The translations under genes and the position numbers were made by a program. From contig JAJFHT010000001.1 in NCBI GenBank assembly GCA_021775495.1, positions 1 to 41,384 of the forward strand: 41,384 nucleotides of DNA. Direction: 5' to 3'. The stretch comes from Hyphomicrobiales bacterium. GTDB taxonomy: Bacteria; Pseudomonadota; Alphaproteobacteria; Rhizobiales; Rhizobiaceae. The notes beneath the pieces were generated by a model. It ran no database searches and was not told the DNA's origin. It was given only the letters and a program-made list of their open reading frames with translations. Below are positions 33,279 to 41,384 of this stretch, piece by piece. The first letter of the stretch is position 1; every line of letters starts with the position of its first letter.

Positions 33279-33334
33279 CCATAGATAAGCGTTCGAACTG
33301 TCAATATCATCCGCCGGATGAGGCAGTTCCGAAA

Positions 33335-33733
33335 TCAGTAGTCGTCGCTTTTTTCCGGTGCGACGAGCCCCTCGATACCGGCCAGAAGATCTTCCTCTGA
33401 CATGCGATCGAAAGAGACCGGCTCTTCTTCAGCCGCTGCCGGGACATCCACGGCATCGGCGGAATCAGTCAGCAGATCCGGCTCATCGGCCTCGGGTTCA
33501 TCCACTTCGACATGTTTTTGCAGCGAGTGGATCAAATCTTCCTTCAGATCGCCGGGCGACAGGGTCTCATCAGCAATCTCGCGCAGAGCGACAACCGGAT
33601 TTTTGTCGTTGTCGCGATCCACCGTGATCGGTGCACCTTGCGAAATCAGCCTGGCACGATGGCCAGCCAGAAGCACGAGTTCAAATCGGTTGTCGACCTT
33701 GTCGATACAGTCTTCAACGGTCACGCGGGCCAT
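33335..33733 (-). CDS. rpoZ: DNA-directed RNA polymerase omega subunit
   Basis: The 132-residue protein begins [20 protein letters not shown], the canonical omega start, with [14 protein letters not shown] and [12 protein letters not shown]. The C-terminal part is acidic and variable, as in alphaproteobacterial omegas. It stabilises the beta' subunit and takes part in ppGpp response in some bacteria, fitting its place beside rsh. The ATG has AAGGGG upstream. Confidence 0.95.
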   Translation of the reverse strand: MARVTVEDCIDKVDNRFELVLLAGHRARLISQGAPITVDRDNDKNPVVALREIADETLSPGDLKEDLIHSLQKHVEVDEPEADEPDLLTDSADAVDVPAAAEEEPVSFDRMSEEDLLAGIEGLVAPEKSDDY

Positions 33734-34035
33734 AAATTGCCCCTTCCATGCTCAATTGTGGTTGGAAATTGGGCTGCTGAATAACTTGAAAGGCGATCAA
33801 TTACAAGCATGATCGACCATATCGGACGCTGCGCCGGCGGAAGAATTCCAATTAAGTGTTTTTTGACCATTTTTGGCCAGCGGACTTGGAAACGCCACGG
33901 TTCGGAGCTACTGCGGTCTCGGTTTTTGAACAAAGTCGGAGTCGACGGTTTAGCCAAACGTTTCTACTCCGCAACTCCTTTCACAAATCGATTGCCAAAA
34001 AACAGTCATTATCAACCAGGGACTTCAGCAGACAT
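33734..34035. other. Divergent intergenic region rpoZ / NYN gene
   Basis: About 300 bases with no convincing gene. It must hold the promoters for rpoZ (minus) and the NYN gene (plus). A weak minus-strand pair, TTGTAA and TATTCA with 17 bases between, lies near 33780-33810; I saw no RNA gene or operator. Confidence 0.5.
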
Positions 34036-34620
34036 ATGTTCGACCCGCGCGAGAAAATCGTTCTTCTCATCGACGGTGCCAATCTCTACGCCGCATCGAA
34101 AGCACTCAATTTTGATATCGACTACCGGAAATTGCTCGCAGCTTTCAACAAGCGCGGCTACCTGCTTCGCGCCTACTATTTTACCGCGCTGGTGGAGGAT
34201 CAGGAGTATTCTTCGATCCGACCGTTGATCGACTGGCTCGACTACAATGGCTACCGGGTGATCACCAAGCCGGCGAAGGAGTTCACCGATGCGTCGGGGC
34301 GGCGAAAGATCAAGGGTAATATGGACATTGAGCTCGCGGTCGAAGCGCTTGAACTATCCGATGTCGTTGATCATTTCGTCGTATTTTCGGGTGACGGTGA
34401 TTTCCGGGTTCTTGTCGAGGCGCTGCAAAAACGCGGCCGCAAGGTCACGGTTGTCTCGACCATCTCCTCCCAGCCGCCAATGATCGCGGATGATTTACGC
34501 CGACAGGCCGATCATTTCATCGATCTTCAGTCACTCCGGTCGGAAGTGGGTCGTGAACTGTCCGAGCGACCGGTACCCCGTGAACATGCAACGGAAAGCG
34601 ACGACTTTGACGAAGGCTGA
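34036..34620 (+). CDS. NYN-domain (LabA/DUF88-like) predicted ribonuclease
   Basis: The 194-residue protein has the NYN/PIN-like fold with its acidic active site visible: D13 (LLIDGANLYA), D97 (GNMDIELAVEAL), D120 and D122 (FSGDGDFRVLVEALQKRG). Such proteins are predicted RNases acting on RNA in the cytoplasm. The ATG at 34036 (MFDPREK) is preferred; the open frame upstream to 33856 is not protein-like. Its last 35 bases overlap the uracil-DNA glycosylase gene, which starts in another frame. Confidence 0.88.
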   Translation: MFDPREKIVLLIDGANLYAASKALNFDIDYRKLLAAFNKRGYLLRAYYFTALVEDQEYSSIRPLIDWLDYNGYRVITKPAKEFTDASGRRKIKGNMDIELAVEALELSDVVDHFVVFSGDGDFRVLVEALQKRGRKVTVVSTISSQPPMIADDLRRQADHFIDLQSLRSEVGRELSERPVPREHATESDDFDEG

Positions 34621-35287
34621 CGGGCCCCGGCTGTCCGCCGCCGAACCGGACCGGAACTGTGATCTGTGCCCTCGCCTCAACAAATTCATTGCTTCGTGGC
34701 GGGACCGCGAACCGGATTGGCATAACGCACCCGTTGCCACATTCACACCCCAGGAAGACGACCGGTCGGTCCGATTTCTGATCATCGGTCTGGCACCAGG
34801 ACTGCGCGGCGCAAACCGTACGGGCAGGCCGTTTACCGGCGATTTCGCCGGGGACCTCCTTTACGGAACCCTTGGGTCTTTCGGTTTCGCCGAAGGAGTG
34901 TTTGATGCCCGGCCCGACGACGGCCTGAAACTCGTTGGCACCGCAATCACCAATGCGGTGCGCTGCGTGCCGCCTGAGAACAAGCCGATCGGTGCGGAGA
35001 TCAATACATGTCGCCGCTTTCTGGTCGAGACCATCGGCAGGTTTCCCAACCTGAAATGTCTTTTGACCCTTGGAACGATCGCCCATCAGTCCACAGTGCG
35101 CGCCCTGGGTGGCCGTGTCGCGGACCATCCGTTTTCCCATGGCGGGCGGCACACCATCGAACCTCTTACGGTGTTTTCCAGCTACCATTGCTCGCGCTAC
35201 AACACCAATACCAGGCGCCTTACGGAAGAAATGATCACAAATGTTTTCAAAGATATAGGCGCGTTTCTTCAAAAAGAGGGTCACTGA
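34586..35287 (+). CDS. Uracil-DNA glycosylase, family 5 (UdgB-like)
   Basis: The 233-residue protein carries the family 5 motif IGLAPGLRGANRTGRPFTGD (residues 67-86), which lacks the polar catalytic residue of families 1-4. It has four cysteines placed for a [4Fe-4S] cluster (C25, C28, C127, C142). The C-terminal motif reads SSYHCSRYNTNTRRLT, where the usual form is HPSR. It removes uracil, and often hypoxanthine, from DNA in base excision repair. The ATG at 34586 lies inside the NYN gene, so the two overlap by 35 bases and are likely coupled. Confidence 0.88.
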   Translation: MQRKATTLTKADGPRLSAAEPDRNCDLCPRLNKFIASWRDREPDWHNAPVATFTPQEDDRSVRFLIIGLAPGLRGANRTGRPFTGDFAGDLLYGTLGSFGFAEGVFDARPDDGLKLVGTAITNAVRCVPPENKPIGAEINTCRRFLVETIGRFPNLKCLLTLGTIAHQSTVRALGGRVADHPFSHGGRHTIEPLTVFSSYHCSRYNTNTRRLTEEMITNVFKDIGAFLQKEGH

Positions 35288-35305
35288 GCAAGCCGGTCTT
35301 CGGCA

Positions 35306-35785
35306 TCAGGCCCTATCGCGCAGCAGGCGAGCTTTTTCGCGGTTCCAATCCCTGGCTTTTTCGGTTTGCCGCTTGTCGTGCAGTTTCTTGCCGCGGCCGA
35401 TGGCAAGCAGAAGCTTCGCTCTGCCGCGTTCATTGAAATAGAGTTTCAGCGGCACCAGGGTCATGCCCTGTTTTTCCACCGCCACCGCAAACCGGGCGAT
35501 CTCGCGTTTGTTCAACAGCAGCTTTCGCCGCCGGCGCGGCGCATGGTTGAAACGGTTTGCCTGCAAATATTCCGGAATATGAGAATTGATCAGCCAAATC
35601 TCGCCACCCTCGACGGAGGCGTAACTTTCCTGGATGTTGGCCTGCCCGAGGCGCAGGGCCTTGACCTCGGTTCCCTGCAACATGAGACCGGCTTCGACCG
35701 TATCGAGGATTTCGTAGTTGAACCGCGCCTTTCGGTTGTCAGCGATAAGCTTGCCGCCACCGTCTTTGTCTACTTTTTTGGCCAT
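35306..35785 (-). CDS. smpB: SsrA-binding protein SmpB
   Basis: The 159-residue protein has the SmpB features: [39 protein letters not shown], the LINSHIPEY segment, and a basic C-terminal tail ([20 protein letters not shown]). It binds tmRNA and brings it to stalled ribosomes. No tmRNA gene was recognised in the window. Confidence 0.96.
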   Translation of the reverse strand: MAKKVDKDGGGKLIADNRKARFNYEILDTVEAGLMLQGTEVKALRLGQANIQESYASVEGGEIWLINSHIPEYLQANRFNHAPRRRRKLLLNKREIARFAVAVEKQGMTLVPLKLYFNERGRAKLLLAIGRGKKLHDKRQTEKARDWNREKARLLRDRA

Positions 35786-35863
35786 GTCCGACTTCTTGCG
35801 CTCCCGGGTACCATTCTATCGGCCGGTTTCGGGAATTGGTTCCACAATCACAATTTTCAAACG

Positions 35864-35877
35864 CACCACTAGTGGTG
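35864..35877. repeat. 14-bp perfect palindrome upstream of smpB
   Basis: CACCACTAGTGGTG is a perfect palindrome about 79 bases upstream of the smpB start. AATCAC at 35846-35851 is a further inverted copy of its right-hand end (GTGATT, 35875-35880). It may be an operator for smpB or a weak end-of-dapA structure. Confidence 0.4.
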
Positions 35878-36015
35878 ATTGCCCGGACAGTCCAGATGAA
35901 ACCACGAAGTCGCACTCAACGGCCGACCTCCTATCGACACTATGGTGATTTATCGTCGTTGGCGGGGGATCTGCCGACTGGATTGCCGCACCGACCGCAA
36001 CATTCGGATCATGCC

Positions 36016-36894
36016 TTAGATCAAACGGGCATGGGCCAGCGCCGCATCGATGCGGCTTGCGGTGGCATCTTCAATCGGAACCATCGGCACACGCAGGCTG
36101 TTTTCCATTTTTCCCAGCTTCCAGAGCGCATATTTGGGACCGGCTGGATTGGGTTCGATGAACAGTGATTTATGCAACGGCATAAGCAGGTCCTGCAATT
36201 CAAGCGCGGTGGCGTGGTCGTGATCGAGCGTTGCCTGCTGGAAACGGGCACACAGGGCCGGCGCCACATTGGACGTCACCGATATACAGCCGACACCACC
36301 ATGGGCATTGAACCCGAGTGCTGTCGGATCCTCGCCGGACAGTTGGATGAAGTCCGGTCCGCAACTCGCACGCTGCTCGGAAACCCGTTCAACCTTGCCG
36401 GTTGCGTCTTTCACACCAGCGATATTGGCAAAATCATGCGCCAGCCGGCCCATGGTTTCAGGTGACATGTCGATGATCGAGCGGCCCGGAATATTGTAGA
36501 TGATCACCGGTAGGCTGACCGACCGGGCAACGGCGGCGAAATGTTCATAGAGGCCGCGCTGGCTCGGCTTGTTGTAATAGGGCGTCACAACGAGCACCGC
36601 GTCTGCGCCGACTTGTTCGCCATGGCGGGCGAGTTCGATCGCTTCAGTGGTATTGTTCGAACCGGCTCCGGCGATGACCGGTACACGGCCTTTGGCCACA
36701 GAGACACAGGCTTCAACAACGGCTTTGTGTTCGGCATGGGAAAGTGTCGGCGACTCGCCGGTGGTGCCGACCGGCACGACTCCATGACTGCCCTGTGCGA
36801 TCTGCCATTCGACAAAGTCGCGAAAGGTGTTCTCCGCAAAGCGGCCATCGTGTTCGAACGGCGTTACCAGCGCAGTGATTGACCCCTTCAGCAT
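36016..36894 (-). CDS. dapA: 4-hydroxy-tetrahydrodipicolinate synthase
   Basis: The 292-residue protein is Dap[10 protein letters not shown] with Thr45, Tyr108 region (TPYYNKP), Tyr133 (IIYNIPGR) and Schiff-base Lys162 (GVKDATG). It condenses pyruvate with aspartate semialdehyde in lysine and diaminopimelate synthesis. It starts 298 bases from the divergent slt gene, and lies upstream of smpB on the minus strand with a 230-base gap. Confidence 0.96.
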   Translation of the reverse strand: MLKGSITALVTPFEHDGRFAENTFRDFVEWQIAQGSHGVVPVGTTGESPTLSHAEHKAVVEACVSVAKGRVPVIAGAGSNNTTEAIELARHGEQVGADAVLVVTPYYNKPSQRGLYEHFAAVARSVSLPVIIYNIPGRSIIDMSPETMGRLAHDFANIAGVKDATGKVERVSEQRASCGPDFIQLSGEDPTALGFNAHGGVGCISVTSNVAPALCARFQQATLDHDHATALELQDLLMPLHKSLFIEPNPAGPKYALWKLGKMENSLRVPMVPIEDATASRIDAALAHARLI

Positions 36895-37088
36895 TCATAG
36901 AACTCCCTGATATTCTGGCTCCGGCGATTGGCAACCGGAAGCCGCGCACCATAGAGCAAGAAATGTGGTCTTGTGAACAATTCCACAGGCGAATCTGGCG
37001 AAATTTTTACAAGGCCATTCAAGTGGTTATTCCAATGGTCCGTGATGGCAACCGATCTACTGGGCCACCGAACTGCCGCAATTGACGG

Positions 37089-37104
37089 TCAACACTCCGT
37101 TAAC
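37089..37104. promoter_or_regulatory. CtrA-like site TCAA-N7-TTAAC upstream of slt
   Basis: TCAA (37089-37092), seven bases, TTAAC (37100-37104) is one mismatch from the CtrA consensus and lies about 89 bases before the slt start, in the dapA-slt divergent region. Cell-wall enzymes are plausible CtrA targets, but this is only a motif match. Confidence 0.3.
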
Positions 37105-37192
37105 TGCGTTTTCACCGACCGATGGTATTGTCGCTCGGTGCTGCGGCTATGAATCTGCCGTGCTTTTTCTATCCTCAAGCGGTCTTTGTCAT

Positions 37193-39274
37193 ATGCATTT
37201 TTTCAAACCGTACCTATCTGCGCTATCGGCTTTGTCCATCGGGCTGGCCGCTTTTTTACTTCCGGGTGACGACAGCCGAGCAAACCCGTTCGGAACGGCA
37301 GCCGTCCTGCGCGAGACAATACGCAAAGAGGTCTCCAACCTGCCGGTTGTCAGAACAGCCGCACCGGTTCGGGTCTCGGCAAAATCAGGGTCAGCCCGGT
37401 CTCTTGTTTCACTGAAAAAGGGGCTGGATCAGGTGTCGAAGGATGACTTCGGCAGAGCAAGGAAGCAGAGGGAGAACCTGCCGGCCAATTCTCTGGAACG
37501 TCGTGTCCTGGAATGGGCAATCGCTCTTTATGGGGGTGACAAGGTTCCCAGCGTCGAAATTGCCGCCGCTGCAATTGCACTGCCGGAATGGCCTGGAATG
37601 GCGGCGCTGCGTCGCAACAGCGAGCGGGCGTTGTTCAAGGAGAATCCGTCGCCGCAAACAGTGGTTGATGCCTTTGGCGGGACACCACCCCAGACCTTTG
37701 AGGGGACGGTTCTTCTGTCCCGTGCCCATCTCAAACTTGGCAGCCGCAAGGCCGCGCAATCGGTTCTGTCACCGTTCTGGCGAACGGCCAAACTCGATGC
37801 CAGAGACGAAGTGTCGATGCTGAAAGAGTTCGGCAAGATCATCAGCAAATCCGATCATCGTGTCCGCATGGAACAGATGCTGTATGAAAACCGGGTTCGT
37901 TCAGCCGGACGCATCGCGTCACGTGCCGGCGCCGCGTCTCTTCACAAGGCCTGGGCGGCCGTCATCCGCAAAAACCGCAAAGCGGGCAAACTGCTTGACG
38001 CGGTGCCAAAAGCACAACGTTCGGCGGGATATACATATGCCCGAGCCCAGTATCTGCGCCGTAAGGAACATTTCAGCAAGGCGGCCCAACTGCTGATAAA
38101 GGCACCGCGCGACCAATCGAAATTGATCGACCCTGATGAATGGTGGATCGAACGGCGGGTCTTGTCCCGCGAATTGATTGATATCGGCAAACACAAGCTC
38201 GCCTATCGCGTTGTCGCCTCCCATTCAGCCAAATCGGACGCAAGAATAGCCGATGCGGAATTTCACGCCGGCTGGTACGCGCTCCGTTTTCTCAATGACC
38301 CGGGCACGGCCGACCGCCATTTTGCCAATATCGGCAAAGTCGCCAAAGGCGCAATTTCGTTGTCGCGAGCATTGTACTGGCGCGGGCGGGCAGCAGAATC
38401 AGCGCGGAACGGCAAAGCCGCTGGGTTTTATGCAACTGCCGCGAGGTACAATACTGCGTTTTACGGCCAACTGGCGGCTGCCAAGGTGAATGGCTCGCGC
38501 CCGGACATTTCCTATCCCAAACCAAGCGACCAGGATCGAAACAGATTCGAAAGACGCGAGATGCTGCAGGCCATCGCTCTGCTTGAGCAGGCCGAACACA
38601 AATGGCGTGCCGATCTGTTCTACCGTGAACTGGCGCGGCGATTGTCCAGTTCCGGTGAGCTTGCCTTGCTGGCTGTCAGAGCGGAAAAACGCGGAGATCA
38701 CTATCTGGCTTTGCGGGTCGGCAAGATCGCTGCTGCGCGGGGACTCGAAATCGGCGCCCTCGCCCATCCGATGGGCGCGATTCCGGCTTCCGCCAAGATC
38801 TCAGGCTCCGGCAAGGCTCTGGCCTATGCAATCGCCAGACAAGAAAGCGAGTTCAGAACCGCGGCCGTGTCACGCGCCGGAGCGCGCGGGTTGCTGCAAT
38901 TGCTGCCTGGAACAGCGAAGGACATGGCGCGCAAAACAGGTTTGAAATACTCAAAAGGCCGATTGACCAAAGACGCCGGTTACAACGCCGCACTGGGGTC
39001 CGCTTTCCTTGGCGAACAGCTGCGACGCTTCGACGGCTCTTACATACTGACTTTCGCAGCCTATAACGCCGGGCCGCGGCGGGCGAAACAATGGATCAAG
39101 AAATATGGCGACCCGCGAAACAAGGACCTGGAAACCACGATCGACTGGATTGAAAGGATTCCGTTTACCGAAACACGCAACTATGTGCAGCGCGTGATGG
39201 AGAACTATCAGGTCTACAAAATGCGGTTGGACGGCCGTCTGGACATCGGCAGGGATCTGACCAAAGGCCGCTGA
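37193..39274 (+). CDS. slt: Soluble lytic murein transglycosylase
   Basis: The 693-residue protein has a signal peptide (MHFFKPYLSALSALSIGLAA, cleavage near SRA-NP), a long helical superhelix domain, and a C-terminal SLT domain with catalytic Glu551 (IARQESEF), then RAGARGLLQLLPGTAKDMAR and AAYNAGPRRAKQWI. It cleaves peptidoglycan to 1,6-anhydro-muropeptides in the periplasm. The ATG at 37193 is chosen because the signal peptide starts there; the frame is open to 37082. Confidence 0.92.
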   Translation: MHFFKPYLSALSALSIGLAAFLLPGDDSRANPFGTAAVLRETIRKEVSNLPVVRTAAPVRVSAKSGSARSLVSLKKGLDQVSKDDFGRARKQRENLPANSLERRVLEWAIALYGGDKVPSVEIAAAAIALPEWPGMAALRRNSERALFKENPSPQTVVDAFGGTPPQTFEGTVLLSRAHLKLGSRKAAQSVLSPFWRTAKLDARDEVSMLKEFGKIISKSDHRVRMEQMLYENRVRSAGRIASRAGAASLHKAWAAVIRKNRKAGKLLDAVPKAQRSAGYTYARAQYLRRKEHFSKAAQLLIKAPRDQSKLIDPDEWWIERRVLSRELIDIGKHKLAYRVVASHSAKSDARIADAEFHAGWYALRFLNDPGTADRHFANIGKVAKGAISLSRALYWRGRAAESARNGKAAGFYATAARYNTAFYGQLAAAKVNGSRPDISYPKPSDQDRNRFERREMLQAIALLEQAEHKWRADLFYRELARRLSSSGELALLAVRAEKRGDHYLALRVGKIAAARGLEIGALAHPMGAIPASAKISGSGKALAYAIARQESEFRTAAVSRAGARGLLQLLPGTAKDMARKTGLKYSKGRLTKDAGYNAALGSAFLGEQLRRFDGSYILTFAAYNAGPRRAKQWIKKYGDPRNKDLETTIDWIERIPFTETRNYVQRVMENYQVYKMRLDGRLDIGRDLTKGR

Positions 39275-39448
39275 CGCCCGATTGCAATCCTGCAGGCCAT
39301 TCACCACTTTGCCCTATCGACATCGGACTTTAATGCCCACCTTGCGCCAGTGACCACAAACGGTGTAGCTAACAGCCGCACTTCGGGATAGGTAGCCGAC
39401 AGCGGGTTTGGCTCGTGGAATGCAAATGGGCAGGGGTGTTTATTCGCA

Positions 39449-40330
39449 ATGAGCGATGGTTTTTCCGATTTCTTCTTTTCGGCACAAGACGGCCTGAAAC
39501 TTCATGCGCGTGTTTACGGCAAAAACTCCGGCAAACATCTGCCGGTGATCTGCCTTCCGGGCCTGACCCGCAATGCGCGTGATTTTCATGAGCTCGCGCT
39601 GTTTCTTTCGACGCGCAAAGCGGCGCCCCGAAAAGTCATAGCCTTCGACTATCGCGGGCGCGGCCAATCGGAATCGGACAAGAACTGGGCAAATTACGAC
39701 GTCATAACCGAGACAGGTGATGTTGTTGCCGGCCTTACAGCGCTGGGAATCGAACACGCCGCATTTATCGGAACGTCGCGTGGTGGCATCATTATTCACG
39801 CGCTCGCCGCAGCACGCCCCGGTGCAGTGAAGGCCGTGGTCCTGAACGATGTCGGTCCGGTTGTCGAGGCCGCCGGTCTTGCCCAGATTCGCGCCTATCT
39901 GCAGCGGGCGCCAACAGCGGCAACATACGGTGAAGCGATAGCCATTCAGCGCGTGGCGAACGAGGCAGCGTTCCCCGCCCTGAAGGATGCCGACTGGGAG
40001 CGGTTGGTTCGGTCTCATTGCCGCGATGAAGGCGGCAAACCGGTGATGGACTTTGACCCGGCAATCCTGAACACACTGAAAAGCATCAACCTGGATGTTC
40101 CCCTGCCATCCCTTTGGCCACAGTTCATAGGCCTGCGCTCGGTTCCGATTCTTGCCATTCGTGGAGAGAACTCGAAGCTGTTTTCCGTCGAAACGCTGGA
40201 TCAGATGCAAAAACGCCATCCAAACCTAACGGCTGTCACCGTCGAAGGTCAGGGACATGCACCACTGCTCGAAACTGCAGGTCTGCCTGAAAGAATAGCG
40301 GCGTTCCTTCAGGACATCGAAACACACTAA
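39449..40330 (+). CDS. Alpha/beta hydrolase
   Basis: The 293-residue protein has the alpha/beta-hydrolase fold with oxyanion region CLPGLTRN, FDYRGRGQSE, nucleophile Ser110 in GTSRGG, and a C-terminal histidine in GQGHAPLL. The usual acid position after strand 7, commonly GENSD in relatives, reads GENSKLFS here, so the expected Asp is a Lys; Glu or another residue may substitute. The substrate is unknown. Its ATG has no strong ribosome binding site (GGGGTG is about 14 bases upstream). Confidence 0.87.
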   Translation: MSDGFSDFFFSAQDGLKLHARVYGKNSGKHLPVICLPGLTRNARDFHELALFLSTRKAAPRKVIAFDYRGRGQSESDKNWANYDVITETGDVVAGLTALGIEHAAFIGTSRGGIIIHALAAARPGAVKAVVLNDVGPVVEAAGLAQIRAYLQRAPTAATYGEAIAIQRVANEAAFPALKDADWERLVRSHCRDEGGKPVMDFDPAILNTLKSINLDVPLPSLWPQFIGLRSVPILAIRGENSKLFSVETLDQMQKRHPNLTAVTVEGQGHAPLLETAGLPERIAAFLQDIETH

Positions 40331-40390
40331 TCGACATCATCGGCAGGTGTTTTCGAGGACACATGCCAAATTGGACACGATGCCGCTATC

Positions 40391-41332
40391 TTACTGACTT
40401 GTTTTCTTTTTTTCATTTGTATTGCGCGATTTGCCGGCAGGTTTTGACCGTGGTTTCGATACGGCAGGCTTTTTTGCCGCCGTCTTGTTGTCAGAAGAAT
40501 TGCTGCTGACCGCCTGCTTGCCGGTCGCTTTCTCGTCCGTCGCACGCAGGTTTGACGCCTGCTTAATCCAGTTTTCGCGTTCGACCCGGCCGGGGAAACC
40601 GATTTCATTTCCGATCCACACCGCCTCTTCCTGCGACCAGGAGGCTAACTGACTGAAATGGAATACTCCAATGGAATTCAGTTTGTCTTCTATCGCCTTG
40701 CCTATGCCGGCTACGCTGGTCAACGCATCGGCTTTCCGGTTGCGGGCCGATTTCAGTGTCCTTGGCTTTTTGCCAGAGGATTTGTTGGCGTCGTTTGCCG
40801 CTGACGATGGGACATCTCCGCTTGCAACACGTTTGGAGAAGTCGGTCTGCTTGCCCTTGGCAAGCGCCTTGGCCTGCGCGACCCATTCCTCTCGCTCGAT
40901 TCGGCCGGAGAACGACAAACGCTCACCGATCTCAGCCTGCCTGGCTTTCGACCAGCCGGCAATCTGAGCAAACGACGTGATGCCGATTGCATTCAAGCGA
41001 ATTTCATTCTGCCTGCCAACTCCACGAATGCGCTTGAGGTCATCCAGTTGCGCCGCCCGCGGAATATCGATCTCCGGCAAAGCACTTTCCCGGGATAGCG
41101 GAACCACAACCTTCGGCGGTTCGGTTTTGAATACAGGTGCCGGTGATGCCGGAATTAGCGAAGCGATGGTCTGTTGCGGTTCGGTCGCAGACATCAGCGC
41201 GTCTTCCTCCTCAACGGTAAAGTCGGTAGGTGCTTCATCGGCGAAAAACTGATGCAACAGGCATCCAGCTACACATCCAAGAATGTAGGCGATGACGATC
41301 AGGAGAAAGATCTGCAGAATAACAAGGCTCAT
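40391..41332 (-). CDS. Membrane-anchored protein with two helix-hairpin-helix modules
   Basis: The 313-residue protein has one N-terminal membrane segment (IFLLIVIAYILGCVAGCLL), a linker, and two copies of a module of about 60 residues. Copy 1 starts DDLKRIRGVGRQNEIRLNAI and copy 2 ADALTSVAGIGKAIEDKLNS, each followed by a FAQIAGW or FSQLASW segment and GRIEREEW or GRVERENW. The C-terminus is a Lys/Ser/Ala-rich basic tail. The same module is appended to NuoE and ribosomal L21 in some alphaproteobacteria. It contains a G-x-G hairpin typical of DNA- or protein-binding HhH folds. The role is unknown. Confidence 0.8.
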   Translation of the reverse strand: MSLVILQIFLLIVIAYILGCVAGCLLHQFFADEAPTDFTVEEEDALMSATEPQQTIASLIPASPAPVFKTEPPKVVVPLSRESALPEIDIPRAAQLDDLKRIRGVGRQNEIRLNAIGITSFAQIAGWSKARQAEIGERLSFSGRIEREEWVAQAKALAKGKQTDFSKRVASGDVPSSAANDANKSSGKKPRTLKSARNRKADALTSVAGIGKAIEDKLNSIGVFHFSQLASWSQEEAVWIGNEIGFPGRVERENWIKQASNLRATDEKATGKQAVSSNSSDNKTAAKKPAVSKPRSKPAGKSRNTNEKKKTSQ

Positions 41333-41384
41333 TGACGTTCCTGCCTCCGACGATTCAGGTTCGTCGTTTTTCCGATGTAGACCA

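Noticed and set aside
33279-33300. Terminator also acting on the plus strand
   Set aside because: After the stem on the plus strand there is no T-run, so it serves only the minus strand.
35886-36015. Possible tmRNA (ssrA) between smpB and dapA
   Set aside because: The gap is short and I saw neither a tRNA-like acceptor/T-arm pattern nor a resume-codon tag; a covariance-model search would settle it.

Overview
The window is chromosomal DNA from an alphaproteobacterium, most likely a member of the Hyphomicrobiales (Rhizobiales). This rests on gene order and families: a rhizobial core block rpoZ-rsh, then DUF2062-acpS-lepB-rnc-era-recO, plus smpB, dapA, a family 5 uracil-DNA glycosylase and an NYN-domain gene, together with the mostly alphaproteobacterial families TIGR02301 and DUF2339. 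The DNA is GC-rich and densely coding. No tRNA, rRNA, CRISPR array, insertion sequence or prophage was recognised.

Left part (1-5197): a LysR regulator, cut by the window edge, is divergent from a DUF3830 protein and a complete four-gene ABC importer of the spermidine/putrescine class (binding protein, two permeases, ATPase). A triplet of ATCAT/ATGAT half-sites lies between them. From 5207 to 12816 there is a mixed accessory region: two LysE/RhtB-type exporters, an SRAP (YedK/HMCES-like) DNA-crosslink protein, a NUDIX hydrolase, a haloalkane dehalogenase, an EEP-fold nuclease/phosphatase, a small secreted unknown, a peroxiredoxin-like protein, and an aldo/keto reductase divergent from a second LysR regulator.

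Middle (12735-14714): the most unusual locus. A subtilisin-family (S8) protease with a sedolisin-like N-terminal prodomain is followed on the same strand by a 118-residue gene that looks like a stand-alone copy of that prodomain, so it may be a dedicated inhibitor or folding partner. The upstream side is an AT-rich, gene-free stretch with an 8-bp inverted repeat. Then, on the plus strand (15271-22280), come a DUF3179 protein, a TIGR02301 protein, two uncharacterised conserved-looking proteins, YgfZ, an HD-domain hydrolase, a cysteine-based phosphatase, an MscS channel and an MFS transporter.

Right part (22288-36894, mostly minus strand): an SDR oxidoreductase and a giant DUF2339 membrane protein lie downstream of recO-era-rnc-lepB-acpS-DUF2062, and beyond them are rsh and rpoZ. 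A strong minus-strand terminator sits between rpoZ and rsh, almost touching the rsh ribosome binding site. The NYN and uracil-DNA glycosylase genes (plus) are divergent from rpoZ; smpB and dapA follow on the minus strand. The window ends with a soluble lytic transglycosylase, an alpha/beta hydrolase and a membrane-anchored protein with two helix-hairpin-helix modules.

Points most worth checking: the protease/free prodomain pair; an Era GTPase whose Walker A lysine is replaced by threonine; a C-terminal sliding-clamp-like motif (QLTLF) on the SRAP protein; and the terminator placed directly before rsh.
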